Positions 45,562-53,736 of a stretch of DNA of 64,000 bases are shown here, piece by piece. A program made the translations under genes and the position numbers. How positions within the stretch are numbered: position 1 is the stretch's first letter; each line of letters opens with the position of its first letter. The stretch comes from Caballeronia novacaledonica. Lineage in GTDB: Bacteria > Pseudomonadota > Gammaproteobacteria > Burkholderiales > Burkholderiaceae. Location of the stretch: assembly GCF_900258035.1 (NCBI RefSeq), contig NZ_OGTP01000002.1, positions 186,001 through 250,000 on the forward strand. The letters run 5' to 3'. Under the pieces are notes generated by a model that was given only the letters and a program-made list of their open reading frames with translations, had not been told where the DNA came from and searched no databases.

Positions 45562-46254
45562 TCAGTGATCAGTCACAAACGTCGGGTGACGCGTACGAAT
45601 CTCGTCCACCTGACTGAGCGTGCCCGACAGATGCTTGCGCAACGCAGCATCCGCAGCATCGGCGTCGCCTTTTTCGATCGCATCGACGATTTCGGTGTGA
45701 TCGCGCACCACGGCCATCGTCTTGCCCTCGACCGGCAAATGCAGACGGCGCAAGCGGTCGATATGGCCGCTCAGTCTGCGCACGAGGTCCCAGAGCTGCG
45801 GTACGCCCGCAGCCTCGTACATCTGCTTGTGAAACGCCTGATCGAGCAATGAAAACTGCTCGATGTCCGTCGGATCCAGCCACTCCGTTTGCTCCGCGAT
45901 CGTCGCGCGCAGACGTGCAACCAGCGACGCCTTGTGCTCCCGCGCCAGCGTGCGCACGACTTCGAGTTCGATCGAGCGGCGCAGAAAGTGCGCCTGCATC
46001 GCCGACGCCACGCTGATCTGGCTCACGACCGTCGCGTGCTGCGGAAAGATGTCGACGAGTCCTTCCTCGCCGAGTTTCATCAGCGCGTCGCGCACGGGCG
46101 TTTGACTCAAGCCGTAGCGCGTCGCGAGTTCGACCCGCGACAGCACCGTGCCGGGCGCAAGTTCGAGCGACAGGATCATTTCGCGCAATCGTTCGAAAAC
46201 TTGCGGCGCGGCGTGGCGAGAGCGGTCGAGGCGATGGACGGAGCCGTTTTTCAT
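45562..46254 (-). CDS. GntR-family regulator (FCD type) of the glucarate genes
   Basis: 230 residues from MKNGSV; the open frame continues 36 codons further through the promoter. The winged helix includes L-A-T-R-Y-G-L-S-Q-T-P-V-R-D-A-L. The FCD effector domain contains D-Q-A-F-H-K-Q-M-Y and a final D-H-T-E-I-V-D-A-I. It is divergent from glucarate dehydratase and probably controls that gene and the transporter. Two ATTAGT-based sites lie between the genes. The ligand may be an aldarate. Confidence 0.88.
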   Translation of the reverse strand: MKNGSVHRLDRSRHAAPQVFERLREMILSLELAPGTVLSRVELATRYGLSQTPVRDALMKLGEEGLVDIFPQHATVVSQISVASAMQAHFLRRSIELEVVRTLAREHKASLVARLRATIAEQTEWLDPTDIEQFSLLDQAFHKQMYEAAGVPQLWDLVRRLSGHIDRLRRLHLPVEGKTMAVVRDHTEIVDAIEKGDADAADAALRKHLSGTLSQVDEIRTRHPTFVTDH

Positions 46255-46361
46255 GTCAGACGGAAAACGATAAATAACTGAAACATTAGTACTATAGCCG
46301 CGCAATGCGCCGTGCGGCAGCACGAAAGCATACGAGAAGGTCCGCGTATACCCGACTGACA

Positions 46362-46377
46362 CACTAATACATTAGTG
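46362..46377. promoter_or_regulatory. Candidate GntR operator
   Basis: CACTAAT and ATTAGTG form a perfect 7-bp inverted repeat with two bases between. A related sequence, CATTAGTACTATAG, lies at 46284-46297 near the regulator's own start. Shared ATTAGT units in the divergent region suggest one dimeric regulator binds both; this is inferred. Confidence 0.6.
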
Positions 46378-46419
46378 CTTTACCATGCGGTTACTCTCGC
46401 CACTTCCGGATTTTTCGAC

Positions 46420-47694
46420 ATGACCCGCGCCATCGCCATCACCCACGTTCGCATTACCCCGATCGCCTTTCGCGACGGCCCGTTGCTCAACGCCGCGGGC
46501 ATTCACGAGCCGTGGGCGTTGCGCGCCATCGTCGAACTGGAGACGAGCGACGGACGTGTCGGCATCTCCGAGACCTATGGCGACGAGCCGATGCTGCGTG
46601 TGCTCGATCAGGCCAAAGACCTCGTGATCGGCCTCTCGCCATTCGAGTTGAACCAGATGGAAGAGCGCGTGCGCGCGACGATCACGGCGACGCCCGGCGC
46701 GGTCGAATTCGAACTCGCGCCCGGCTCGCATGCCGCGAAAAATGCGCCGAAGGTCATCAGCACGTTCGAAGTGGCGATGCTCGACCTGCAAGGGCAGATC
46801 GTGGGCGCGCCGGTGGTCGATCTTCTGGGCGGCAAGGTCCGCGACGCCGTGCCGTACAGCGCGTATCTGTTTTTCAAGTACGCGGAGCATATCGACAAGC
46901 CGTACGCGCCCGATGCGTGGGGCGAGGGCATCAGCCCGGAGCAGATCGTCGCGCAGGCGCAGCGCATGATCGATTTGTACGGATTCCAAAGTATCAAGCT
47001 GAAGGGCGGCGTGTTCGAGCCCACGCATGAAATCGCCTGCATGAAGGCGCTCGCGAAGGCATTCCCCGGTGTGCCGCTGCGCCTCGATCCGAACGCGAAC
47101 TGGACGCTGGAGACAAGCATCGCGGCCGCGCCCGAGCTCGACGAAATCCTCGAATACTACGAAGACCCGTGCCCCGGTCTCGAAGGCATGGCCGAACTGC
47201 AGAAGCACACGAAGCTGCCGCTCGCGACCAACATGGTCATCACGACGATGGACGACTTCCGTCGCGGCTGCAACATGGGATCGATCAAGGTGCTGCTCTC
47301 CGATCACCACTACTGGGGCGGCCTGCGCGCCACGCAAACACTGGCGCGCATGGCGCGGCTGTGGGGCTTCGGCATGTCGATGCATTCGAACTCGCACCTC
47401 GGCATCAGCCTGATGGCGATGACGCATGTCGCGGCGAGCGTGCCGAACCTCACGTATGCGTGCGACACGCATTACCCGTGGCAGGAAGAGGAAGTGATCA
47501 AGGGTGGCCGCGTCCGTTTCGACAACGGCGCGGTGCGCGTGCCGACGACGCCGGGTCTCGGCGTCGAGCTCGATCGCGAGAAGCTCGCCGAATTGCACGC
47601 GCAATACCTGACGTGCGGCGTGCGCAATCGCGACGACCTCTCGCAGATGCGCAAGTATCAGCCGGATTTCACCGGCAAGAATCCGCGCTTCTGA
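46420..47694 (+). CDS. gudD: Glucarate dehydratase (enolase superfamily)
   Basis: 424 residues. Catalytic Lys pair S-I-K-L-K (K193, K195), metal ligands in L-D-P-N-A-N (D223, N225), E248 in E-D-P-C-P-G and N271. The general base His322 lies in M-H-S-N-S-H-L-G-I-S. This set, with H-S-N-S-H-L-G, is diagnostic of GlucD, which converts D-glucarate to 5-keto-4-deoxyglucarate. A start 15 codons upstream is possible, but the chosen ATG is nearer the family norm. The adjacent MFS transporter and GntR regulator fit aldarate use. It would receive glucarate made by uronate dehydrogenase plus lactonase. Confidence 0.92.
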   Translation: MTRAIAITHVRITPIAFRDGPLLNAAGIHEPWALRAIVELETSDGRVGISETYGDEPMLRVLDQAKDLVIGLSPFELNQMEERVRATITATPGAVEFELAPGSHAAKNAPKVISTFEVAMLDLQGQIVGAPVVDLLGGKVRDAVPYSAYLFFKYAEHIDKPYAPDAWGEGISPEQIVAQAQRMIDLYGFQSIKLKGGVFEPTHEIACMKALAKAFPGVPLRLDPNANWTLETSIAAAPELDEILEYYEDPCPGLEGMAELQKHTKLPLATNMVITTMDDFRRGCNMGSIKVLLSDHHYWGGLRATQTLARMARLWGFGMSMHSNSHLGISLMAMTHVAASVPNLTYACDTHYPWQEEEVIKGGRVRFDNGAVRVPTTPGLGVELDREKLAELHAQYLTCGVRNRDDLSQMRKYQPDFTGKNPRF

Positions 47695-47732
47695 GACATG
47701 GAAAAAATACGCGCAATCACGGAGACAACCTC

Positions 47733-49049
47733 ATGAGCACTTCCAGCGCGCTGTCGAGCGCCGTTCGCAAGATCAAGTGGCATGTGCTGCCGCTTTTCGT
47801 GGTGATGTTCATCGTCAATTACATCGACCGCGTGAACATCGGTTTCGTGCGCCAGCACTTGAGCGCGGATCTCGGCATCGGCGCGGCGGCCTACGGGCTC
47901 GGCGCGGGCTTGTTCTTCGTGAGCTACGCGGTGTTCGAAGTGCCGTCGAACATGCTGATGCAGCGCTTCGGCGCGAAAGCGTGGCTCACGCGCATCATGA
48001 TCACGTGGGGACTTGCAGCCGTGGGCATGGCCTTCGTGAAGGGCGAGACCTCGTTTTATGCGATGCGGCTCGTGCTCGGCGCGGCCGAAGCGGGCTTCTT
48101 TCCGGGCGTCGTGTTCTATTTCACGCAATGGCTACCGCGCGATGAACGCGGCAAGGCCATGGCCGTATTCCTGAGCGGCTCCGCGCTGGCTTCGGTGTTC
48201 TCCGGGCCGATCTCGGGCGGGCTGATGCTGATCGAAGGCGTGGGGCTGCATGGCTGGCAGTGGATGTTCATCATCGAAGGCATGGCTTCTGTGGTACTCG
48301 CCGGCTTCGTGTGGTTCTGGCTCGACTCGAAGCCGCGCGACGCGAAGTGGCTCACGCCCGCCGAGCAGGATGCGCTCGTCGCCGAGATCGAGGACGAGCA
48401 GCGCCGTCGCGATGCCGTGCACACGAAGAAGCCGTCGTCGTGGAGTCTCCTGCGCGATCCGCAAATCCTGATCTTCTGCCTGATCTATTTCTCCGTTTCG
48501 CTGACGATTTACGGCGCGACGTTCTGGCTGCCGAGCATCATCCGCAAGATGGGGCATCTCAACGATTTTCAGGTCGGTCTCTTCAACTCGATTCCGTGGC
48601 TCATTTCCATCGTCGCGATGTATCTGTTCGCGGCGTTCGCGGCGCGCTTCAAGTTTCAGCAGGCCTGGGTCGCGTGCGTATTGCTGATCGCGGCGGCCGG
48701 CATGTATGCGGCGGGTCTCGGCAGTCCGGTTTTTTCGTTCGTCGCGATCTGCTTTGCGGCGATCGGTTTCAAGGCTGCGTCGTCGCTGTTCTGGCCGATT
48801 CCGCAAGGTTATCTCGATGCGCGCATCGCCGCGCCCGTGCTCGCGCTGATCAATTCGATCGGCAATCTCGGCGGCTTCGTCGCGCCGGCGACGTTCGGTT
48901 TCCTCGAACAGAAGACAGGTTCGATTCAAGGCGGATTGACGGGGCTCGCGGTGATGTCGGTCGTGGCCGCGGGTGTCGTGTTCTTCGCGCGCGTGACGCC
49001 TCGTGCCGGGCGCGATGCGCCGGCGTTGCAGCCGGGCGTTCAGCGGTAA
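47733..49049 (+). CDS. gudP: MFS transporter, glucarate/galactarate (GudP) type
   Basis: 438 residues with twelve membrane helices. ACS-family motifs: Y-I-D-R-V-N-I-G-F-V, F-E-V-P-S-N-M-L-M-Q-R-F-G and L-G-A-A-E-A-G-F-F-P-G. GGAG lies eight bases before the ATG. It starts 38 bases after glucarate dehydratase, so the two are one operon and the transporter likely brings in D-glucarate or galactarate. Specificity is from context. Confidence 0.85.
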   Translation: MSTSSALSSAVRKIKWHVLPLFVVMFIVNYIDRVNIGFVRQHLSADLGIGAAAYGLGAGLFFVSYAVFEVPSNMLMQRFGAKAWLTRIMITWGLAAVGMAFVKGETSFYAMRLVLGAAEAGFFPGVVFYFTQWLPRDERGKAMAVFLSGSALASVFSGPISGGLMLIEGVGLHGWQWMFIIEGMASVVLAGFVWFWLDSKPRDAKWLTPAEQDALVAEIEDEQRRRDAVHTKKPSSWSLLRDPQILIFCLIYFSVSLTIYGATFWLPSIIRKMGHLNDFQVGLFNSIPWLISIVAMYLFAAFAARFKFQQAWVACVLLIAAAGMYAAGLGSPVFSFVAICFAAIGFKAASSLFWPIPQGYLDARIAAPVLALINSIGNLGGFVAPATFGFLEQKTGSIQGGLTGLAVMSVVAAGVVFFARVTPRAGRDAPALQPGVQR

Positions 49050-49286
49050 TCGCGCGGGCCTCGAAGGCTTTGCCGTCGCAAGAACGGCGCATGCGTGTAG
49101 TTGTTGCACATGACCGGTGTTCAGCGACGAAACATCGCCGATTTACGCGGATCATCGTCGTAGTGAAATTGAGCAGGATGACATATCCATGACGGACTCT
49201 CGCCGCTTTGCGTGGCTGATGTAATTGTGAGGAAGTTGCGCTACCGTGCTTCTGTGACACGACGCTGATTGCGGAAGCGTTATTTC

Positions 49287-49318
49287 GCAACCGTCAAATT
49301 GCATCAAATGACGGTTGC
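49287..49318. promoter_or_regulatory. Inverted repeat upstream of the DUF3597 gene
   Basis: GCAACCGTCA and TGACGGTTGC are perfect 10-bp repeats with a 12-base spacer. They lie about 60 bp before the DUF3597 start. The rest of 49050-49378 has no gene. It could be an operator or an mRNA hairpin. Confidence 0.55.
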
Positions 49319-49378
49319 ATCGGAGGCGTGACGGCACGACACTTGCACCTCAGTGGGCTCACTTCAAAAGGAGATGTC

Positions 49379-49780
49379 ATGAGTATTTTTTCGAATATCC
49401 TGAACAAAATTTTTCACCACGACAGTGCACCGGCCAGCGCGAGTCCCGATGCAGCGCCCGCCACCGCACCGGCTACCTCGACAGCCGCTGCCGCCCCTGG
49501 CCAGCCGGCCGCAGCACCGATGCAGGAAGTCGACGTCGAAGCGGTCCTGACGCAAATGCAGGCGAATCAGGGCGAAAAACTGAACTGGCGCACGTCGATT
49601 GTCGATCTGATGAAGCTGCTCAGCCTCGACAGCAGCCTCTCCGCCCGTAAGGAACTTGCGACGGAACTGCATTACAGCGGCAACATGGAAGATTCGGCCT
49701 CGATGAACATCTGGCTGCACAAGCAGGTCATGCAGAAGCTCGCGGAAAACGGCGGCAAGGTGCCGGACGATCTCAAGTAA
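49379..49780 (+). CDS. DUF3597 domain protein
   Basis: 133 residues. A short amphipathic start (M-S-I-F-S-N-I-L-N-K-I-F) is followed by a 30-residue Ala/Pro linker. The C-terminal DUF3597 domain (about 50-133) contains L-N-W-R-T-S-I-V-D-L-M-K-L-L-S-L-D-S and R-K-E-L-A-T-E-L. AAGGAG is seven bases upstream. The family resembles LysM-linked proteins of unknown role in Burkholderia and other bacteria. A hairpin terminator follows. Confidence 0.85.
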   Translation: MSIFSNILNKIFHHDSAPASASPDAAPATAPATSTAAAAPGQPAAAPMQEVDVEAVLTQMQANQGEKLNWRTSIVDLMKLLSLDSSLSARKELATELHYSGNMEDSASMNIWLHKQVMQKLAENGGKVPDDLK

Positions 49781-49794
49781 CACGCAAAAAAGAC

Positions 49795-49832
49795 GCGGCG
49801 AAGCGAACCGGAAAACGGTTCGCCGTCGCCGC
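49795..49832. terminator. Hairpin between DUF3597 gene and Mn catalase
   Basis: GCGGCGA and TCGCCGC flank an inner stem GCGAACCG/CGGTTCGC, 14 bases after the DUF3597 stop. An A run at 49786-49791 serves as the T run for the minus-strand catalase gene. Confidence 0.6.
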
Positions 49833-49850
49833 GCAAATCATCTTCGCGTT

Positions 49851-50720
49851 TTAGCTCGCCTTGCCCGCGCCGAGGTCCGCGCCCGTCATCGGGTCGCTCG
49901 ACGGATCGGATGCGGTGCGCGAGACCATCGCCTGCAGCGTCTGCACGTCCTGTTCCGATACGCTCACCGTCGCGGTGCCGTCGCCTCCATCCACGGCAGG
50001 TTGCGGGTCTTCAATGAACTTCCAGTCTCCGCCTTCGTTCCACGGACCACGCGCCTCGGCGTCCTTGGACATATTGAAATAAACGCTTGTGAACGCCGGA
50101 TTTCCCGGCAGCTTGCCCTGCGGAAAGTTCGGCTGAATCGCGTGTAACGCCTTTTCGAATGACTTCTGATGCGCGATCTCGCGTGTCATGAGAAAGCCGA
50201 GCGCTTCCTTGACGCCGGGATCGTCGGTGACATTGATAAGACGTTCATAGACGATCTTCGCGCGCGCCTCGGCCGCGATGTTCGAACGCAGATCGGCGGT
50301 CGGTTCTCCGATCGTGTCGATATAGGCCGCGGTCCACGGCACGCCCGCCGAGTTCGTGAGCGCGGGGCCGCCGCCGTAGAGCAGCGCGGTGGTGTGCGAA
50401 TCGTTGCCGCCGCCCGTGAGCGAGCGATACAACTCCGCTTCCGATTCCGTCGCTTCAGCGAGCTGACCTTTCGCGCCCTTGTTCAGCATCGCGACGATCG
50501 AGCCGATCACTTCGAGATGGCTCAACTCTTCGGTTGCGATATCGAAAAGCAGATCCTTGCGGCCCGGATCGTCCTCCGCGACGGCCTGCGTGAAATAACG
50601 GCACGCCGCGGCGAGTTCGCCTTGCGGCCCGCCGAACTGTTCCAGCATCAGATTGGCGAGACCCGGATTCGGACCGGCGACACGCACGGTGTATTGCAGG
50701 CGCTTGTTGTGAGCAAACAT
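49851..50720 (-). CDS. Manganese catalase
   Basis: 289 residues from M-F-A-H-N-K-R-L-Q-Y; the frame runs far upstream but without coding character. Four-helix bundle ligands are present: E35, E64/E65 and H68 in A-T-E-E-L-S-H-L-E, then E-A-R-A-K-I-V-Y-E-R and T-R-E-I-A-H-Q. The enzyme splits hydrogen peroxide with a di-manganese centre. AAGGAA lies before the ATG. The C-terminus is a long Gly/Asp/Ser-rich extension. Part of a block of stress-type genes. Confidence 0.9.
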   Translation of the reverse strand: MFAHNKRLQYTVRVAGPNPGLANLMLEQFGGPQGELAAACRYFTQAVAEDDPGRKDLLFDIATEELSHLEVIGSIVAMLNKGAKGQLAEATESEAELYRSLTGGGNDSHTTALLYGGGPALTNSAGVPWTAAYIDTIGEPTADLRSNIAAEARAKIVYERLINVTDDPGVKEALGFLMTREIAHQKSFEKALHAIQPNFPQGKLPGNPAFTSVYFNMSKDAEARGPWNEGGDWKFIEDPQPAVDGGDGTATVSVSEQDVQTLQAMVSRTASDPSSDPMTGADLGAGKAS

Positions 50721-51071
50721 GATGGTTCCTTTCGTGAGGGCGAGCGGGGTCCTTGCCTTGAACCGGCGCGCTCTTGGGTTGCACATGTTGTGGGCCTCGC
50801 GGCGACTGAGAGGAGCGGATTTCGTCACTTGCAGTCGCGATGCCGCGAGTCTCAGCGCGAGGTCTCGCGCTGGCGATGGAGCGGCCTGAACGAACCGCTT
50901 CGTTGATAGAGGGCCACGCGAACTCGTCGAAAAAAATCGGCGGGCATGGCGCATCGCACTCAGCAATGGCTGTGCCGATGCGTGCCGCCGGCCGCACGCA
51001 TCGCTGGCATGCGCACTGCTCTGCATCGTGAGCGGGCACTCCGTCCTGCCTGAAACCTCGCTGGAGAAGCA
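50721..51071. other. Intergenic region before the membrane-protein pair
   Basis: 351 bases between divergent genes. It presumably holds both promoters. Open frames here overlap non-coding extensions and have no start signal; no gene seen. Confidence 0.5.
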
Positions 51072-51449
51072 ATGATGACAATCCAGAGAAAGATCGCCAA
51101 CTGGCGCAGGATCGGCCATTTCTGCACGAGACGTCTCGTCGATTATGGCGAGCTCATTCCTATCGAACTCGCCGAAACCAAGAAGCGCGTGCTGCACGAA
51201 GCGGTCGCGCTCATCGCGCTCGCAATCGGCGCGCTGTTCACGCTGTCTTTCGTGTCGATCGCGGTGATCGTAACCGCGGTCGGCACACCGTATCTCGTGC
51301 TGACCGCGTGGTGCGTGGCGGGCGCGTGGCTCGCCGTCGCGGTGATCGCGGTCCTCATCATGATGTCGCGCAAACCGGCGCAGCCGTTTCAGTTGTTGCG
51401 AAAAGAATTGCAACGCGACATGGATGCCATCAGGGAGGCCGCGCAATGA
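51072..51449 (+). CDS. DUF1469/YqjE-like 'phage holin family' membrane protein
   Basis: 125 residues with two close membrane helices (about 44-70 and 76-97). It looks like the YqjE/DUF1469 family, often labelled phage holin but found in chromosomal stress operons. GGAG is six bases before the first ATG. It overlaps the next gene by ATGA, as expected for the yqjE-yqjK pair. There are no other phage genes nearby. Function unknown. Confidence 0.75.
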   Translation: MMTIQRKIANWRRIGHFCTRRLVDYGELIPIELAETKKRVLHEAVALIALAIGALFTLSFVSIAVIVTAVGTPYLVLTAWCVAGAWLAVAVIAVLIMMSRKPAQPFQLLRKELQRDMDAIREAAQ

Positions 51450-51760
51450 AGCATGCCGAAGCTCAGGGAGCCGTGCTCGCGCGCATGGCCGAATCGCGTG
51501 CGGAACTGATCGCCGCGCATATTGCCGATGAACCCCTGCGTGTCACGCGTGCCCCGCGTATCCCACGCGCGCTGCCGGCGACGACGACGCGGCCCGTGCC
51601 GTGGTTCCTGCGCACGCCCAACGCCGAACTGATCGCGCTGGCGCTCGTCGGCATCGCGATTCTCGGCGTGCGCCGCACGGTGCAGACGGCTGTCGGCGCG
51701 GGATTGAGCGCGTCGACACATCGGGCCTTCTCCGATGTGCTCAACGCGCTGCGCGAATGA
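51446..51760 (+). CDS. Small membrane protein partner of the YqjE-like gene (YqjK-like position)
   Basis: 104 residues. An Ala/Arg-rich N-terminal half is followed by a single hydrophobic helix (E-L-I-A-L-A-L-V-G-I-A-I-L-G-V). It overlaps the preceding gene by four bases and so depends on it for translation. Its position matches YqjK in other bacteria, but sequence resemblance is weak. Function unknown. Confidence 0.65.
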   Translation: MKHAEAQGAVLARMAESRAELIAAHIADEPLRVTRAPRIPRALPATTTRPVPWFLRTPNAELIALALVGIAILGVRRTVQTAVGAGLSASTHRAFSDVLNALRE

Positions 51761-51778
51761 CTGTCGGCGAACAAGCGC

Positions 51779-51955
51779 TCAACGCCGCGCGCGCCGCTTC
51801 TTCGGCTTGCCCGGCGTGAGCGCGGCGGTCCAAAAGGTCGACGCTTGCCGCTTCGCTTGCGCGGTGGCGCGGCCTCGCGTCGAACCGATGATCGCATTCG
51901 CACCGGACAGCCACATGCTGAGGAACGGATTCTTCTTCACCCAAGGGTTTTTCAT
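51779..51955 (-). CDS. 58-residue basic protein, unknown
   Basis: Translating the minus strand from the ATG gives M-K-N-P-W-V-K-K-N-P-F-L-S-M-W-L-S-G-A-N and ends in K-P-K-K-R-R-A-R-R. It is short and strongly basic, with one amphipathic stretch. It lies 15 bases after the hemerythrin gene in the same direction, so it is likely the distal gene of that transcript. I recall similar small proteins in Paraburkholderia, unverified. Role unknown. Confidence 0.55.
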   Translation of the reverse strand: MKNPWVKKNPFLSMWLSGANAIIGSTRGRATAQAKRQASTFWTAALTPGKPKKRRARR

Positions 51956-51970
51956 GCATCGGCTCCAGGA

Positions 51971-52513
51971 TCAGTGCAGGCGCATCGTGTTATCGCCGGC
52001 ATCTTTCGGGATCTTCGCCTCCAGTTGCTGCTTGCGCTGCACCAACTTCGCGCCGAGGGCATCGAGGTCCGCGCCGGACTTGCGCAGTTTCGGGAACAGA
52101 TCCGATTCTTCCTCTTCGATGTGATGACGCACCATCTCGCTCATCACCTTGAACGTGGCGTCGAAGCCGGCCTGACCCGCCTTGAGCGTCGTGAATTTTT
52201 CGATCAGCACCTTGACCAAAAAGTGTTCGACATACGCTTCCTCGACATCGGGCCGGTCGTCTTCGGCCAGCGCTTCCTGCGCGGCCGGATAAAGCAATTC
52301 CTCTTCGATCATCGCGTGGACTGTGAGTTCTTCGCAGGCGCGTCGCACGAGGGTGGTTTTCGCATCGAGATCGTCCTTCTCCGTTTTCTCGAACGCATCG
52401 AACAGCTTTTCGACGGCGCAATGATCGCCCATCAACACCTGAATGGCGTCCTGGGTTTGCGGGGCGCGGGAAGCGGCAGCGGTTGTCGCCTGCGTGGGGG
52501 TCGAGCGGGGCAT
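51971..52513 (-). CDS. Hemerythrin-like (HHE) domain protein
   Basis: 180 residues. After a 25-residue Ala/Thr-rich start comes a four-helix HHE domain. Iron-ligand candidates are H31 in G-D-H-C-A-V-E-K, H67 and E71 in V-H-A-M-I-E-E-E-L-L-Y, H96 in Y-V-E-H-F-L-V-K, and H129/H130 with E133 in V-R-H-H-I-E-E-E-E. Such proteins bind oxygen or nitric oxide or handle iron in stress. GGAGGA precedes the ATG. Another member of the stress gene block. Confidence 0.88.
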   Translation of the reverse strand: MPRSTPTQATTAAASRAPQTQDAIQVLMGDHCAVEKLFDAFEKTEKDDLDAKTTLVRRACEELTVHAMIEEELLYPAAQEALAEDDRPDVEEAYVEHFLVKVLIEKFTTLKAGQAGFDATFKVMSEMVRHHIEEEESDLFPKLRKSGADLDALGAKLVQRKQQLEAKIPKDAGDNTMRLH

Positions 52514-52626
52514 CGTGTCCTCCGTTTCGAAAAAAAGTGGGGTGTCACGATCCCGAGCAAAGCGCGGACCCGGCTGATATCGGCGGAGCGCGTCCCGCCT
52601 CCGAACTTTCCCTATGTTACGATCCT

Positions 52627-52672
52627 CACAACAATGTTATAAACTGAGATCAATCTCTCAAAAATTGTTGTG
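52627..52672. promoter_or_regulatory. Candidate DeoR operator upstream of deoC
   Basis: CACAACAAT and ATTGTTGTG are perfect 9-bp inverted repeats 28 bases apart, ending 30 bp before the deoC start. Inside is GAGATCAATCTC, a smaller imperfect palindrome. The operon's own DeoR-type repressor gene lies at 62404-63126. Binding is inferred from position. Confidence 0.55.
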
Positions 52673-52702
52673 CGTCGCACAAGACGCCGGCATACCGATC
52701 CC

Positions 52703-53710
52703 ATGCTGGAAACTGCATCGAAGTCCATTGTTCCGTGGCCCGCAAAGGCTCAGGTTCACGCCAGCGCCCGCAATCCCGGCGTGCCGTTCGATCTGTCCTG
52801 GCTCGACGGTTTGCGCGTAAATCAATCGGCGGTGCTGCGCCGCGCATCGACGCTCGGCACACGCCGCGCCGTGAAAAAAGATGCGCAGGCCGCGTGGCTG
52901 CTGAAGGCGATCACCTGCATCGACCTCACGACGCTCAGCGGCGACGACACGCACGGCCGCGTCGAACGCCTGTGCGCAAAGGCGCGCCGTCCGCTGCGCG
53001 ACGATCTGCTCGACGCGCTCGGCATGCCGCCCGAATCGATCAAAACGGGCGCGGTGTGCGTCTATCATCGCTACGTGAAGACCGCCGTGAATGCGCTCGA
53101 AGGCAGCGGCATTCCGGTCGCAGCGGTATCGACAGGCTTTCCCGCCGGGCTCATTCCGCACGAACTCAAGCTGCGCGAAATCGAAGCCTCGGTGAGAGAT
53201 GGCGCATCCGAGATCGATATCGTCGTGACGCGCGAGCATGTGCTCACCGGCAACTGGCAGGCGCTCTACGACGAGATGCGCGATTTCCGCGCGGCATGCG
53301 GCGATGCGCACGTCAAGGCGATTCTCGCCACCGGCGATATCCGCACGCTGTCGAACGTGGCGAAGGCGTCGATGATCTGCATGATGGCCGGCGCCGATTT
53401 CATCAAGACATCGACGGGCAAGGAGGGCGTCAACGCGACGCTCGACGTGTCGCTCGTGATGGTGCGCATGATCCGCGAATATCTCGCGCGCACCGGCGTC
53501 GCGATCGGCTTCAAGCCGGCGGGCGGCGTATCGACCGCGAAATCGGTGCTGGAATATCAGATCCTCATGAAGGAAGAGCTGGGCCGCGAATGGCTCGAAG
53601 CGGACCTGTTCCGCATCGGCGCTTCGAGCCTGCTCGCGGATATCGAACGCCAGCTCGAACATCATGTGAGCGGACGCTATTCGGCGTTCAATCGTCATCC
53701 TGTCGCCTGA
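52703..53710 (+). CDS. deoC: Deoxyribose-phosphate aldolase
   Basis: 335 residues, longer than E. coli DeoC (259) because of an N-terminal extension, as in the animal-type and rhizobial enzymes. Schiff-base Lys235 in D-F-I-K-T-S-T-G-K and proton-relay Lys271 in G-F-K-P-A-G-G are present. It splits 2-deoxyribose-5-phosphate to acetaldehyde and glyceraldehyde-3-phosphate. It is first in an operon with an aldehyde dehydrogenase, kinase and ABC importer. The ATG chosen is eleven codons into the open frame. Confidence 0.93.
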   Translation: MLETASKSIVPWPAKAQVHASARNPGVPFDLSWLDGLRVNQSAVLRRASTLGTRRAVKKDAQAAWLLKAITCIDLTTLSGDDTHGRVERLCAKARRPLRDDLLDALGMPPESIKTGAVCVYHRYVKTAVNALEGSGIPVAAVSTGFPAGLIPHELKLREIEASVRDGASEIDIVVTREHVLTGNWQALYDEMRDFRAACGDAHVKAILATGDIRTLSNVAKASMICMMAGADFIKTSTGKEGVNATLDVSLVMVRMIREYLARTGVAIGFKPAGGVSTAKSVLEYQILMKEELGREWLEADLFRIGASSLLADIERQLEHHVSGRYSAFNRHPVA

Positions 53711-53736
53711 TTCAGGGCACTTCACTACACAGCCTC

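Noticed and set aside
51072..51449. Possible prophage because of the holin-family protein
   Set aside because: No other phage genes, attachment sites or integrase nearby; the DUF1469/YqjE family is a usual chromosomal stress protein.
52735..53736. Upstream 334 codons open in the frame of the tandem ALDH
   Set aside because: This stretch overlaps deoC in another frame and lacks any ALDH feature; the ALDH begins at 53737.
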